Below are positions 52,542-61,952 of a stretch of DNA of 64,000 bases, piece after piece. The position numbers and the translations under genes are program-made. Position 1 is the first letter of the stretch. Each line of letters starts with the position of its first letter. The notes under the pieces are model-generated. The model was not told the DNA's origin, searched no databases, and saw nothing but the letters and a program-made list of their open reading frames with translations. The stretch is from Proteiniclasticum ruminis. GTDB lineage: Bacteria > Bacillota > Clostridia > Clostridiales > Clostridiaceae. The stretch lies in contig NZ_FOVK01000001.1 in NCBI RefSeq assembly GCF_900115135.1, positions 124,001 to 188,000 on the forward strand, written 5' to 3'.

Positions 52542-53498
52542 TCAGTGTCCCAAGGGGTACTGCTTCTCCTTGTTGATCTCATTTAAAAAACTTGTGATTT
52601 CCTCATCATAGCGCTGAGGATCTGAAGCCATTGATGTCCCATGAACTGCACCATCCGCAATATAAATGAATTTTTTATCCATCTTGAAAGCGTACATCGC
52701 TTTGGACATCATTGGGGGAATATAGGTATCATCGGATCCGTGTATAAACAGCAGCGGCTGTTTTATGGTTGGCAGCTCTTTCAAAGGTGAAACATCCTCG
52801 ATGGAGAATCCTGCCCTCATCTTGATGAGTACATTGACAAATCCAATCATCTTCTTGCTTTTGATTTTACTGTCCTGCTGCAGTTTCAGCAAAAGAAGTT
52901 CAGCAAGATCTGAGAAAGCACAATCAATGATGCCAAAGGAAATCCTTTGATCCATGGCCATATTGAGCATTGCAATGGTCCCACCCATGGATTCTCCGTG
53001 AAGTCCAATCTGAATATCCTGTCCAAACTCTCTGTAAAGATAGTCTGTAACGGTACTTAAATCCCATTTTTCAAAGTATCCGTATGAAGTATTTTCTCCA
53101 CCGGTTTCTCCATGATTTCGAAGATCAAAGACGACCACATTGAATCCCTTCTTGTAGAAAAACGGCAAATATTTAAGGCTTCCATAAACATTCATGGTAA
53201 TCCCATGGACAAGAACGGCAAACTCCTTGGATGGTTCCGTACCTTCCTCATGAGTCTGGAGATACACACGTCCATGAATCATATAGCCATAGGGAGACTT
53301 CAGCTGAAATGTCTCATAGGGAAGGCTGTTGATGTAGTCCTCCGGATAGTATCCCTGTTTTTTCACTTTTTCCAGTGCGCTGTCATAGGATTTTGTTTTC
53401 GGATATAGAATCTGATTTGTATACCTGAAAGCCAGGTATAGGAGATAGGAGAGAAAGAGAACAAGCGCTCCCAGGAGAGTATATAGTACAATATCCAC
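52542..53498 (-). CDS. Membrane-anchored alpha/beta hydrolase
   Basis: 318 residues from GTG 53498, eight bases from GGAGG; TTG 53513 overlaps that site. One N-terminal membrane helix (about 5-25) is followed by an alpha/beta hydrolase: oxyanion region VLVHGITMN, nucleophile GLHGESMGGTIA, acid in FIHGSDDTYIP, His in AVHGTSMAS. It resembles the YqkD/BAAT-type esterases. Substrate unknown; single-gene unit. Confidence 0.9.
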   Translation of the reverse strand: MDIVLYTLLGALVLFLSYLLYLAFRYTNQILYPKTKSYDSALEKVKKQGYYPEDYINSLPYETFQLKSPYGYMIHGRVYLQTHEEGTEPSKEFAVLVHGITMNVYGSLKYLPFFYKKGFNVVVFDLRNHGETGGENTSYGYFEKWDLSTVTDYLYREFGQDIQIGLHGESMGGTIAMLNMAMDQRISFGIIDCAFSDLAELLLLKLQQDSKIKSKKMIGFVNVLIKMRAGFSIEDVSPLKELPTIKQPLLFIHGSDDTYIPPMMSKAMYAFKMDKKFIYIADGAVHGTSMASDPQRYDEEITSFLNEINKEKQYPLGH

Positions 53499-53750
53499 AG
53501 GTAAAACCTCCAATGCATCTTGATAAGATCATTATAATGCAAAAAGTCAGAAAATGATAATGATAAATGTCGAAAAGCAATGCTCCGAACAGAAGACATC
53601 GGCGCTTTTACCTGGAAAATCGGATATATTATGATATCCGTGACCGTGGTGTAAAAAGTGTATTAACAATTAATAGGATTACTGAATATTTAGAGTATTG
53701 TAGGTATAATTATCTCAAGACTTGAAAATCAAGAGATTGGAGGAACTGGT

Positions 53751-55283
53751 ATGAAATTCGAAATGGATAAAGTGGTAAAAAAGAGTGAGGAACTGATGAA
53801 AAAAGGAGAAGACATTGCAAAGGATGTACTTCCAAAGGTAAAAGAAGCTACATCAGAGTGGAAAGAATCTCTAAGCAGTATGATGGATAAAGGTGTTCAG
53901 AGCGCCCAAACTATTTTTGACAAGAAGGAGGATCTCAAAGCTGAAACCGTTGATTTGATTTCCGACAAAAAGAAAGAGGTGAACTCCATGATCAGTTCAA
54001 AAACAGACAAGAAAAACACAGGTAAAATCGTGGCTGGAGTAGCTGTTGCAGCAGCGGCGGCAGCGGCTTATGCACTATACAAAAAGAATAAGATCCGCAA
54101 CGAGAATCTGAAAGAAGAGTATTCAGAAAAACTCACAAGATGGGCTGAACTGGATCTTTCGCAGCTGGATACAGAAACAGATGATGTGAGTACACCAGTA
54201 AAGCTTCTTCCGGACAAAATCTATAAAATGGGGACCAATGCAACTGTAGGAAATCTTGTGGTCAATGTCTCCGCACCATCTGCAGGTGAAACCTTCCATC
54301 CGGATGAACCAGGAGAACCCCTGGCTGATCTGGGACTTAAAAAGGCATTCTTTGATAAAACCGCTGCAGTGAAAGATAAAATCAAAGCAAAGATTGAAGA
54401 GGGAAGACTGCAGACAAAGCTTGGCAGCATGGAAGCCAAGGATAAATATGTGGAGATTAAAGATCTGGCTGAAGATAAAATTGATGCCATGAAATCCAAA
54501 GTGGATTATACCATAACACCGAATGTGAAAGAAAAAGCGGAGGAACTGAAATTAGAGGCAGAAATCAAAGCTGAAGAGCTGAAGGAAGAGTTCTCCGAAA
54601 AGAAAGAAGAGGCCAAAAAGAAATTCGAACATCTAAAAACTCAGATGGCCAAAGGTGCAGCCGAACTGGAAGAAAAAGCAGAAGAAACTTTGGAGCAGAC
54701 CGACGGCTTTATGAAAAATGACCTAGCAGCAGGCGAAGAAGATGACTTCATTCCTACAGAAGATGAATTTGTAGACGCTCCTTTTGGTGTCCAGGAAGTG
54801 TTGGAGGATCCGAAAGAAGAAGGGGAGGGCTTGAAAGAGAAAGCCAAACACCTGGCAGAAGCTGCAAAAGAAAAGCTGAGAGCTGAAAAGCCTCCAGTGG
54901 ATTTGAAAGATCTGGTGGAGTATAAAGTAACCATCCATAATAAAGGGGACGAAGACTATACCTTCAATCCTATGCAGCTTCAGCTCTATGATCTGATGAA
55001 GAGATCCGTCTATCTTGTGCCAAAACATGCAGAAGGAACCACCATCGGAAGAGTCGTGGTAAAGCCAGGAGAAACCTATACCGGAAAACTTTTTGTGAAG
55101 AAAAACATGGGCAAAAAGCAGGGCATTCTCTTCTTTGAGGACCTTAGCCTTTCTCATTCTGTGCTCTTCCTTGGTGAGGGTGAAGAAGCTGTGGAAGTGG
55201 ATACAGATCTGGTTCTGGATGAGGATTACCTCTATGCAGATGAAGAAGTGCTGGAAGAGCATGTGGAGTACAAGAGGCTCTAG
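53751..55283 (+). CDS. Acidic coiled-coil protein with a single membrane segment; unknown function
   Basis: 510 residues, ATG 53751 after TTGGAGGA. Residues 1-85 are charged amphipathic helices (YtxH/apolipoprotein-like), then an alanine-rich segment GVAVAAAAAAAYALY (about 95-110) that could cross the membrane, and a linker. A Lys/Glu helical rod covers about 195-330 and a compact beta-rich domain lies at about 385-480 (VEYKVTIHNKGDEDYTFNP, GRVVVKPGETYTGKLFV) with an acidic tail. The last domain looks like a DUF4352-type immunoglobulin-like fold. No catalytic motif. I do not recognise the whole protein. Confidence 0.8.
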   Translation: MKFEMDKVVKKSEELMKKGEDIAKDVLPKVKEATSEWKESLSSMMDKGVQSAQTIFDKKEDLKAETVDLISDKKKEVNSMISSKTDKKNTGKIVAGVAVAAAAAAAYALYKKNKIRNENLKEEYSEKLTRWAELDLSQLDTETDDVSTPVKLLPDKIYKMGTNATVGNLVVNVSAPSAGETFHPDEPGEPLADLGLKKAFFDKTAAVKDKIKAKIEEGRLQTKLGSMEAKDKYVEIKDLAEDKIDAMKSKVDYTITPNVKEKAEELKLEAEIKAEELKEEFSEKKEEAKKKFEHLKTQMAKGAAELEEKAEETLEQTDGFMKNDLAAGEEDDFIPTEDEFVDAPFGVQEVLEDPKEEGEGLKEKAKHLAEAAKEKLRAEKPPVDLKDLVEYKVTIHNKGDEDYTFNPMQLQLYDLMKRSVYLVPKHAEGTTIGRVVVKPGETYTGKLFVKKNMGKKQGILFFEDLSLSHSVLFLGEGEEAVEVDTDLVLDEDYLYADEEVLEEHVEYKRL

Positions 55284-55311
55284 ACTTCCCATCTAAACTA
55301 CACTGAAAAGG

Positions 55312-55343
55312 AAAGGAGATGGTACTTAATCCATCTCCTTTTA
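55312..55343. terminator. Terminator between convergent genes
   Basis: AAAGGAGATGG / CCATCTCCTTT with an 8-base loop and short T tails on both sides. Confidence 0.8.
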
Positions 55344-55353
55344 AACGCTCATA

Positions 55354-55932
55354 TTATTTTTTTATTTTATGATAGGCCGCTACCACTGGTACTACGATCA
55401 TAGCCGATACAATCGCCTCCGGAATCCCATTTGTTCCTGCAATACCCAGCAGGGCTGCTGTTGCAGCTGATTCAGAAATACCAAGGGCTGATGCATACCT
55501 GGACAGATAAATCAGATAAGCCAGACCTAAAACACCAACCGTATTGGTCAAAGTCCCCAGCAGAGCTGATATGGCAACACCACTTTTTTTGTTCTTCAGC
55601 ATTCTGTATACATAACCGGATACAACGCCAATCATAATTCTGACACCCACTGAAATAATTGGGTTCCAAAAAATGAAATTTGTTGGGGTCGGGGTCATAA
55701 ATGCACGTATCATACTGGATACACCGAAGATCCCTCCAACAAATGCTCCAACCAGAGGGCCTTCAATGATGGCACCTATGATTACCGGGATATGCATGAT
55801 CGTTGGATTGATGGGGGGAATTGGGATAAATCCCAAAGGGGTCACTGACAGGAAAATCGATATTCCTGAAAGCAAACCGATGATGGCAAGCTGTCTCGCC
55901 TGAAATCGTGTGGCTGATCTTTGTTTTTGCAT
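55354..55932 (-). CDS. ECF transporter S component (substrate-binding membrane subunit)
   Basis: 192 residues, ATG 55932 after GGAGGAAA. Six membrane segments are seen, with the S-component N-terminus (RQLAIIGLLSGISIFLS) and GFIPIPPINPTIMHIPVIIG, a pattern shared with pantothenate-type S components (PanT-like). Group II ECF systems share one energising module encoded elsewhere, so the absence of EcfA/EcfT here is normal. No riboswitch is obvious in its leader. Vitamin specificity is a guess. Confidence 0.85.
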   Translation of the reverse strand: MQKQRSATRFQARQLAIIGLLSGISIFLSVTPLGFIPIPPINPTIMHIPVIIGAIIEGPLVGAFVGGIFGVSSMIRAFMTPTPTNFIFWNPIISVGVRIMIGVVSGYVYRMLKNKKSGVAISALLGTLTNTVGVLGLAYLIYLSRYASALGISESAATAALLGIAGTNGIPEAIVSAMIVVPVVAAYHKIKK

Positions 55933-56266
55933 GTTGTTTCCTCCGTTCTTATTCCTATGATGGGATATAATTCGGAACCGTTGTGGTTTTTGAATTAAGT
56001 TCAGTTCTCAAAATGAAATACTGACTAAGAGTATTTTAACATGTTCTCCCTAAAAGTAAACAGAGAACTTCAGCTAACCAGCTTATGAGAATAATTGTTA
56101 AAATAATGTTCAACCAAATTGAGTCAGAATGTACTAATATAGAAGAAAGGGTATCGAAAGATTTCACAAAAACATAGGTGGCTAACCCTCTGCGAAATGA
56201 AGCCCGAAAATAATGACTATACGAAAGGTGGTGCAAAGAGTATTCTTCCTCTCTATAAGAAGGAAG
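55933..56266. other. Divergent intergenic region, about 330 bases
   Basis: AT-rich. It holds the GGAGGAAA ribosome site of the ECF gene at its left edge. I see no convincing promoter pair, RNA structure or gene. A short AACATGTT palindrome occurs near 56038. The in-frame opening 56213-56266 before the flavoprotein has no ribosome site. Confidence 0.5.
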
Positions 56267-57649
56267 ATGTCTCTCTATTCTATGAACATCGTAATTATAG
56301 GCGGGGTGGCCACAGGGCTTACCGCAGCTTACAGTATCAGAAAAAACCTGCCTTCCTCTAAGATCACAATCCTGGAGAGGGGCGAAGATATTTCCTACGG
56401 CGCTTGTGGATTTCCGTACTATATTGAAGGACTCATTGAAAAAGAAGAAAAGCTCATTGCCAAAAATGCAGCTGAAGTGCTTCATGATGGGTTCGATTTG
56501 AAACTCCGACATGAAGCCATAGATGTGGATTTTGAGCGGAAAGAGGTTACTGTAAGGAATCTTTCTCTACAAGAGAACCTGACACTTTCCTATGACAAGC
56601 TCGTGATTGCGACGGGAGCAAGCGCCAAACGGCTGCCATTTTTCCGTGGGATGAAAGGTGTCTTCCCATTGAACACCTTAGAAGATGCCAACCATATCAA
56701 AAAGTACATCGAGGAAGCTAAACCAGAAAAAGCAGTGATCATCGGCGGGGGGAATAAAGGTATTGAGCTTTTGGAGACACTGACCTTACTTGCTGTAGAT
56801 ACCCAGGTAGTAGAATTTCTGCCAAGAATTCTGAACCGGTATGATGAGGAGTTCTCGGATCTACTTTTGAAAGAGCTGAGGGGAGAGGGACATAAGATTC
56901 ATACGCGTGAAGAAGTTACAGGGGCAGAAGCAAGTGAGAAAGGATTTATGAAAACCGTCGTCACGGATCAGAGAACCTATGAGGCAGAACTAGTCATTGA
57001 AAGCATCGGTCTTACTCCTAATACAGATTTTCTTCAGGGGAAAGGTCTTCAAATGGAAAAAGGCGCAATTGTTACAGACCGCTACGGAAGAACCTCCATC
57101 GGAGATGTCTACGCAGGCGGAGACTGTGCGCTGATTTACGACCATATGAGTGGACAGAACACGTATCTTCCATTGGGAACCAACGCAAATAAAATGGGCC
57201 GTCTCATTGGTCTTTCTATTGCCGGAAAAGAACCCGATTTTAAAGGTGTCCAAGGAAGTGCGATGCTGAAAGTCTTTGAATTTGAAATGGCCATGACCGG
57301 ACTTACCGATCAGCGGGCTGCAGAACTCGGGCTTCCCTTTGACAGTGTAATGGTCAGAACAAGAAATAAATCTGGATATTACCCAGGAGGCACGGAATTC
57401 TTCGTAAAGATCACTTTTGATCGCAATACAGGTAAAATACTGGGGGGACAGGTCTTTGGCAGAGAGGGCAGCGCACTGAGGATCCAGGCTCTTGTAGCCT
57501 CTGTATATGCAGGTCTGACCGTACACGATCTGGAATATATGGACTTTGGATATATCCCTCCGCTGAACAGCGTTTGGGACTCATTGAATATCGCAGGCAG
57601 AAAAGCTTCGGAAAAGATAGAAAACAGTAGAAGAGGAGCAACACGTTAA
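56267..57649 (+). CDS. FAD-dependent disulfide reductase, CoA-disulfide reductase/NADH oxidase family
   Basis: 460 residues if ATG 56267 (AAGGAAG very close) is used; ATG 56282 gives the family N-terminus MNIVIIGGVATGL but lies 15 bases from that site, so the start is unsettled. Features: FAD loop GGVATGLTAA, the single redox cysteine in SYGACGFPYYIEG, NAD loop VIIGGGNKGIELLE, FAD motif VYAGGDCALI, and the C-terminal YIPPLNSVWDSLN. A single active cysteine is diagnostic of Cdr/Nox/Npsr-type enzymes. It overlaps no gene but directly abuts the aldehyde dehydrogenase, implying one operon. Confidence 0.9.
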   Translation: MSLYSMNIVIIGGVATGLTAAYSIRKNLPSSKITILERGEDISYGACGFPYYIEGLIEKEEKLIAKNAAEVLHDGFDLKLRHEAIDVDFERKEVTVRNLSLQENLTLSYDKLVIATGASAKRLPFFRGMKGVFPLNTLEDANHIKKYIEEAKPEKAVIIGGGNKGIELLETLTLLAVDTQVVEFLPRILNRYDEEFSDLLLKELRGEGHKIHTREEVTGAEASEKGFMKTVVTDQRTYEAELVIESIGLTPNTDFLQGKGLQMEKGAIVTDRYGRTSIGDVYAGGDCALIYDHMSGQNTYLPLGTNANKMGRLIGLSIAGKEPDFKGVQGSAMLKVFEFEMAMTGLTDQRAAELGLPFDSVMVRTRNKSGYYPGGTEFFVKITFDRNTGKILGGQVFGREGSALRIQALVASVYAGLTVHDLEYMDFGYIPPLNSVWDSLNIAGRKASEKIENSRRGATR

Positions 57650-59059
57650 ATGAAATCAGATGGATTCAAGGAATGGACAAAACCAGAAGTGGAGACACTT
57701 CTGGCGGAAATGAAACATATTTATGATCAGGGTGTTTTGAAAAATCTGACCTATCGGAAAAGACTCCTGCAAAGACTGAAACATGTCATCAGAAAATACG
57801 AAAAAGAGATTGAGACAGCTCTTTATAGCGACCTGGGAAAATCCTCCACAGAAGCTTTTCTCACTGAAATTGGAATACTATATTCCAGTATCGATCATAT
57901 GATAAAAAATCTGGAGTCCTATGCGACACCCAGAAAGGCAAAAAAACATGTGGCCACCATTTTTTCAGACGGATATATCTATCGGGAGCCCTATGGAGTT
58001 GTGCTGATCATCTCTGCCTTTAATTATCCATTTCAGCTGCTGATGGAACCTCTCATTGGAGCCATCGCCGCTGGAAATGTAGCTGTGGTAAAACCATCTG
58101 AACAGGCTGTTTACACAGAAGAACTACTGGAAAGAATCATCCGGGAAGCATTCCCTAGTGGGATCGTCCGACTCGTAAAAGGCTCCAAGGAAACAGTAAC
58201 GAACCTTACCACATCAGATTTTGACTATATTTTCTTTACAGGCAGCACTTCAACAGGAAAAGCCATCATGGAAAATGCGGCCAAGAATCTGACCCCGGTG
58301 ACTTTAGAGCTGGGGGGCAAGAGTCCCGCTCTTGTCATGAAACGCGCTGACGTCAAAAACGCAGCCAAGAAAATTGTATTCGGAAAATTCATCAATGCAG
58401 GCCAGACCTGTATCGCGCCGGACTATGTTCTGGTGCACAAAGAGGTGCTGAAACCTTTCCTCTTGGAAATCAGGAAGACCCTTTTGAAGTTTTATGGGGA
58501 GGATCCCCAAAAGTCACAGGACTATTCCCGGATCATCAATAAGCATGCTTTAAAGCGCCTTCAGGAGATTCTGACAAAAGATCAGGACTATATCATTCTG
58601 GGAGGAAAAATCGATCCACTGGAAAACTATATGGAACCCACAGTCCTTCTTCATGACAGTCTGGCCATGGAGGCCATGAAAGAAGAAATCTTTGGGCCAA
58701 TACTGCCCATCATCGTCTACGAGGATATCAATGAGGCATTAAAGAATATAAAACCTCTGGGTAAGCCACTGGCTTTCTATCTTTTCACAGAGGATAAGCC
58801 ACTGGCTGAAAAGATCCTGGAACGCATGTCCTTTGGTGGAGGATGCATCAATGATGTTTTATTCCACATCGCCACTCCTCATCTTCCCTTTGGTGGTGTT
58901 GGTCCCTCCGGTATGGGGAACTATCACGGAAAATACTCTTTCTATACGTTCACACATAAAAAGGCTGTGCTGAAATCCAGCAGCCGCCTCAGTATGAGTA
59001 TCAATGAGCCCCCCATGACCGGCTACAAAGAAAAAATCATCAGAATACTCCTGAAATAG
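57650..59059 (+). CDS. Aldehyde dehydrogenase, class 3-like
   Basis: 469 residues, ATG 57650 immediately after the flavoprotein stop. Active-site features: TGSTSTGKAI, general-base Glu in TLELGGKSPALV, catalytic Cys in NAGQTCIAPDYV, and the FGGVGPSGMGNYHG segment. The length and short N-terminus match the class 3/fatty aldehyde type that lacks the long NAD tail. It oxidises medium or long chain aldehydes with NAD(P). Followed by a terminator. Confidence 0.95.
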   Translation: MKSDGFKEWTKPEVETLLAEMKHIYDQGVLKNLTYRKRLLQRLKHVIRKYEKEIETALYSDLGKSSTEAFLTEIGILYSSIDHMIKNLESYATPRKAKKHVATIFSDGYIYREPYGVVLIISAFNYPFQLLMEPLIGAIAAGNVAVVKPSEQAVYTEELLERIIREAFPSGIVRLVKGSKETVTNLTTSDFDYIFFTGSTSTGKAIMENAAKNLTPVTLELGGKSPALVMKRADVKNAAKKIVFGKFINAGQTCIAPDYVLVHKEVLKPFLLEIRKTLLKFYGEDPQKSQDYSRIINKHALKRLQEILTKDQDYIILGGKIDPLENYMEPTVLLHDSLAMEAMKEEIFGPILPIIVYEDINEALKNIKPLGKPLAFYLFTEDKPLAEKILERMSFGGGCINDVLFHIATPHLPFGGVGPSGMGNYHGKYSFYTFTHKKAVLKSSSRLSMSINEPPMTGYKEKIIRILLK

Positions 59060-59063
59060 TCTG

Positions 59064-59091
59064 AAAAGCTGTGTGGCTCCACACAGCTTTT
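59064..59091 (+). terminator. Terminator after the aldehyde dehydrogenase gene
   Basis: AAAAGCTGTGTGG / CACACAGCTTTT, loop CT only a few bases; the right arm ends in T4. Confidence 0.85.
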
Positions 59092-59099
59092 GCTATAAT
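59091..59099 (+). promoter_or_regulatory. Extended -10 promoter of recQ
   Basis: TGCTATAAT directly follows the preceding terminator, 22 bases before the recQ ribosome site. Confidence 0.6.
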
Positions 59100-59136
59100 G
59101 GAGAATGAATAACTTTTCGAAGGAGGTGCGATTTCC

Positions 59137-61245
59137 ATTACACCACAAGAAGCACTGAATAAATACTTTGCATTGCCCTCATATAAAAAAGAACAGCTGA
59201 TACTGATTCAAAAGATTTTATCCGGCAAGGATGTGCTGGGGGTGCTTCCCACGGGATACGGGAAATCTCTCTGCTATCAGATTCCGGCTCTTCTATTCAA
59301 ACGGCCCACTGTAGTGGTTTCTCCTTTAATCTCTCTTATGAAGGATCAGGTGGATGCTCTGGAGGATCGGGGCATTGCTGCAACCTATATCAACTCCTCC
59401 TTATCCTTGGAAGAGTCCAATGAAAGAAAACGGAACATCCGAAAAGGAAAGTACAAACTGATTTATGTCTCTCCAGAGTCTTTAAAGTTAAAAAGATTTA
59501 CCGATCTCTTACGGGATATCCAACCAGCTCAGGTGGCGGTGGATGAAGCCCACTGTATCAGTGTCTGGGGACATGATTTCAGACCTTCCTACCTGGATAT
59601 TCATGAGTTTATTGATACATTGCACCCCCGACCTGTACTGACGGCATTCACTGCCACAGCCACAGCGATGGTTCAAAATGACATTCTGCACCTGCTGAAG
59701 TTACAAGATCCAGTCACAGTGATGGGTGACCTCAATCGGGAGAATCTTTACTTTGAAGTCATCTCCACGGAACATGAACAGCAGGATCTTCTTCGGGAGA
59801 TTGAGAAAAGACCTCTAGAACAGGGGATCATTTACTGCCAGAGAAGAAAAGAAACAGAAGCTGTAGAATCGTATCTTCGTCTTCAGGGCTATAAAACAGG
59901 TCTTTATCATGGAGGTATGGAGGATGAAGACCGCAAATCTGTACAAGAGGCTTTTTCCTATGACAGAATTCAGATTGTTGTAGCAACCAATGCCTTTGGC
60001 ATGGGTATTGATAAATCCAATGTCCGTTATGTCATTCATCTTGGTATCCCCAAAAATATTGAATCTTATTACCAGGAAGCCGGCCGTGCGGGAAGAGACC
60101 AAGGGTTCAGCGAGTGCATTCTTCTGTACCGCCCAAAGGATTATTACCGTCAGTCGCAGCTGATTGCCTTCTCCGCAAAATCAGAAGAACGGAAGACCAT
60201 TGAACTAGAAAAACTTAAATGGATGAATGAGTACGGAAAAACCACCCAATGTCTTCGAAGTTTTATTCTGAATTACTTTAAAGGAATTGGGACAGCTTCG
60301 ATAACAACTTACTGCGGCAACTGCTCCTCCTGTGTAAAGCTGGGTAAAATTGATCTTTCAGATTTCAACAGGAAAATCATGCTGGCAATCCATAATTTAG
60401 ACTATGATATGAATCCGGATTCCATCCGGCAGTTTCTTCTTGGCGAATCAAACCCACTGATGAAAGATGATGTATCACAGCTGTCTCATTATGGTATATT
60501 GAGACACTTCAGATCCGACGATTATTCTATATACTGGAATCTGTTCCTAAAAGAAGGCTATCTGTTGAAGGGATCGCTCACAGATAGGGGACAGGAGCTC
60601 ATGAAAGAACTGGAGCTTTATCCTCTAGAATCAGCCAGACAGGATCGTATAGGGTACCAGGAAGATCTGTTTAAAAGGCTGAAAGATCTGAGAAAAGAGC
60701 TGTCCAGAAACATCGGCATTGCACCTTATATTATTTTTCATGATGAGAATCTGAAAGATATCGTACGGAAAATGCCAATGAATCTTGAGGAATTCTCCGA
60801 AGTTCGAGGTGTCGGGAGAGTAAAAACAGCGAAATATGGACACTTCTTTTTGGGAGAAATCCATACGTTCGTCAGAGAGCATGCGCTGACCACGGAGCTT
60901 CTGAAATCTCCAGAGGAATCTGAAGGAGAACAGCTTTTTAAAGAATACGATACGTTCTATCTCTATGAGAAGGGTACTTCCATTGAGGAGATTGCAAATC
61001 TTTTATCCGTCGTACCCGGAACCGTAGTAGACAGGCTTCTCAAAGAACATAAGGCAGGGAAAGAAGTAAGGCTGGAGGACCTCTTTAAAAAGGAGCTGGA
61101 GGAAGAGATCCTTTCCACCATCAACGACTTGAAGACCGATAAACTTCGTCCAATCCGTGATGCACTGCTTCAAAAAGGTCATCTGGTAGAATACACAGAT
61201 TTGAAAGTTGTTTTCTACAAACACTTTGGAATTTATAAAAAATAA
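59137..61245 (+). CDS. recQ: RecQ-family ATP-dependent DNA helicase, apparent ATT start
   Basis: 702 residues from ATT 59137. AGGAGGTG (59121-59128) stands eight bases before it, and between the in-frame stop at 59110 and TTG 59173 there is no ATG, GTG or TTG. Starting at TTG 59173 would delete the conserved start (TPQEALNKYF) and leave the ribosome site 44 bases away. Motifs: PTGYGKSLCYQ (about 38), DEAHCISVWGHDFRPSY (about 136), QEAGRAGRD, zinc cysteines C..CGNCSSC (about 372-400), RQC winged helix, HRDC (about 512-580), C-terminal HTH_40-like region. Confidence 0.9.
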   Translation: MTPQEALNKYFALPSYKKEQLILIQKILSGKDVLGVLPTGYGKSLCYQIPALLFKRPTVVVSPLISLMKDQVDALEDRGIAATYINSSLSLEESNERKRNIRKGKYKLIYVSPESLKLKRFTDLLRDIQPAQVAVDEAHCISVWGHDFRPSYLDIHEFIDTLHPRPVLTAFTATATAMVQNDILHLLKLQDPVTVMGDLNRENLYFEVISTEHEQQDLLREIEKRPLEQGIIYCQRRKETEAVESYLRLQGYKTGLYHGGMEDEDRKSVQEAFSYDRIQIVVATNAFGMGIDKSNVRYVIHLGIPKNIESYYQEAGRAGRDQGFSECILLYRPKDYYRQSQLIAFSAKSEERKTIELEKLKWMNEYGKTTQCLRSFILNYFKGIGTASITTYCGNCSSCVKLGKIDLSDFNRKIMLAIHNLDYDMNPDSIRQFLLGESNPLMKDDVSQLSHYGILRHFRSDDYSIYWNLFLKEGYLLKGSLTDRGQELMKELELYPLESARQDRIGYQEDLFKRLKDLRKELSRNIGIAPYIIFHDENLKDIVRKMPMNLEEFSEVRGVGRVKTAKYGHFFLGEIHTFVREHALTTELLKSPEESEGEQLFKEYDTFYLYEKGTSIEEIANLLSVVPGTVVDRLLKEHKAGKEVRLEDLFKKELEEEILSTINDLKTDKLRPIRDALLQKGHLVEYTDLKVVFYKHFGIYKK

Positions 61246-61279
61246 GAAGGAGTGTGCAGTTTTGCTGCACACTCCTTCT
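61245..61279 (-). terminator. Terminator overlapping recQ end and the minus-strand regulator
   Basis: A 15-base perfect stem AGAAGGAGTGTGCAG / CTGCACACTCCTTCT with a TTTTG loop. The U-rich tail (TATTTTTT) is on the minus strand, so it mainly ends the regulator gene. Confidence 0.88.
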
Positions 61280-61952
61280 AAAAGGATAAGAAAGAAGAGA
61301 TTCCGTTCAGGTCCATCTGGTAGCCTTTGCCCCATATGGTTTTAATAAGACACCTGTATTTACCGAGTTTTCTTCGGAGTGATTTGATATGGGTATCAAT
61401 GGTTCTGGAATCTCCCAGAAAATTATACCCCCACACAGCTTTTATCAGCTCATCCCTGGTCAGCGTCGTCATCTCATGAAGCCTTAAAAATAGAAATAAA
61501 TCAAACTCCAATGGCGTCAGAGGCAGAACCTCATGCTGAACACTGATGGTTCTTTCCCTATAATTCAAGACCAAGTCCTCACAGATACAGCCGTTATCCA
61601 TTTCTTCCGCGAAATTCAGTATTCTGTCCACGAGATTTCTGTCCATGGATTTCACTTTCATCGGAAAGTACTTCTTCAGCAGCAAATCCTTATGATGAAA
61701 ATCCATAGGTGTCAATTTACTAAGTAATAAAAAAAACTTTATGCTATGCTGCTTTTCAATCAGCAAATCAATTTCCTTCTGATACCTCTTGTATACTGAA
61801 GAGGGGAGTATCATCAAATCTATTGGTTTGTTCCATACTTCTATGAAGTCTTCGTGCGACTCTGGAAGAATCACATGAAGCTGCTGATTCGCGGATGCCA
61901 CCTCATGTAACATAGCTCTGTCTTCCATTCCTGCAATGAGTATAGTATGCAT
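61278..61952 (-). CDS. Orphan OmpR/PhoB-type winged-helix regulator with degenerate receiver
   Basis: 224 residues from ATG 61952 (GAGGTG six bases upstream); GTG 61961 is the other choice. Residues 125-218 are a clear PhoB-type DNA-binding domain (LPLTPLEFDLFLFL, DSRTIDTHIKSLRRKL, TIWGKGYQM). The first 110 residues have receiver-like length and order but lack the phosphorylatable Asp: the strand expected to end in an Asp reads DLMILPSSV. No histidine kinase is adjacent. It is probably phosphorylation-independent. Targets unknown. Confidence 0.85.
   Translation of the reverse strand: MHTILIAGMEDRAMLHEVASANQQLHVILPESHEDFIEVWNKPIDLMILPSSVYKRYQKEIDLLIEKQHSIKFFLLLSKLTPMDFHHKDLLLKKYFPMKVKSMDRNLVDRILNFAEEMDNGCICEDLVLNYRERTISVQHEVLPLTPLEFDLFLFLRLHEMTTLTRDELIKAVWGYNFLGDSRTIDTHIKSLRRKLGKYRCLIKTIWGKGYQMDLNGISSFLSF

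Noticed and set aside
59173-61245. recQ starting at TTG 59173
   Set aside because: The ribosome site would be 44 bases away and the conserved N-terminal segment would be lost.
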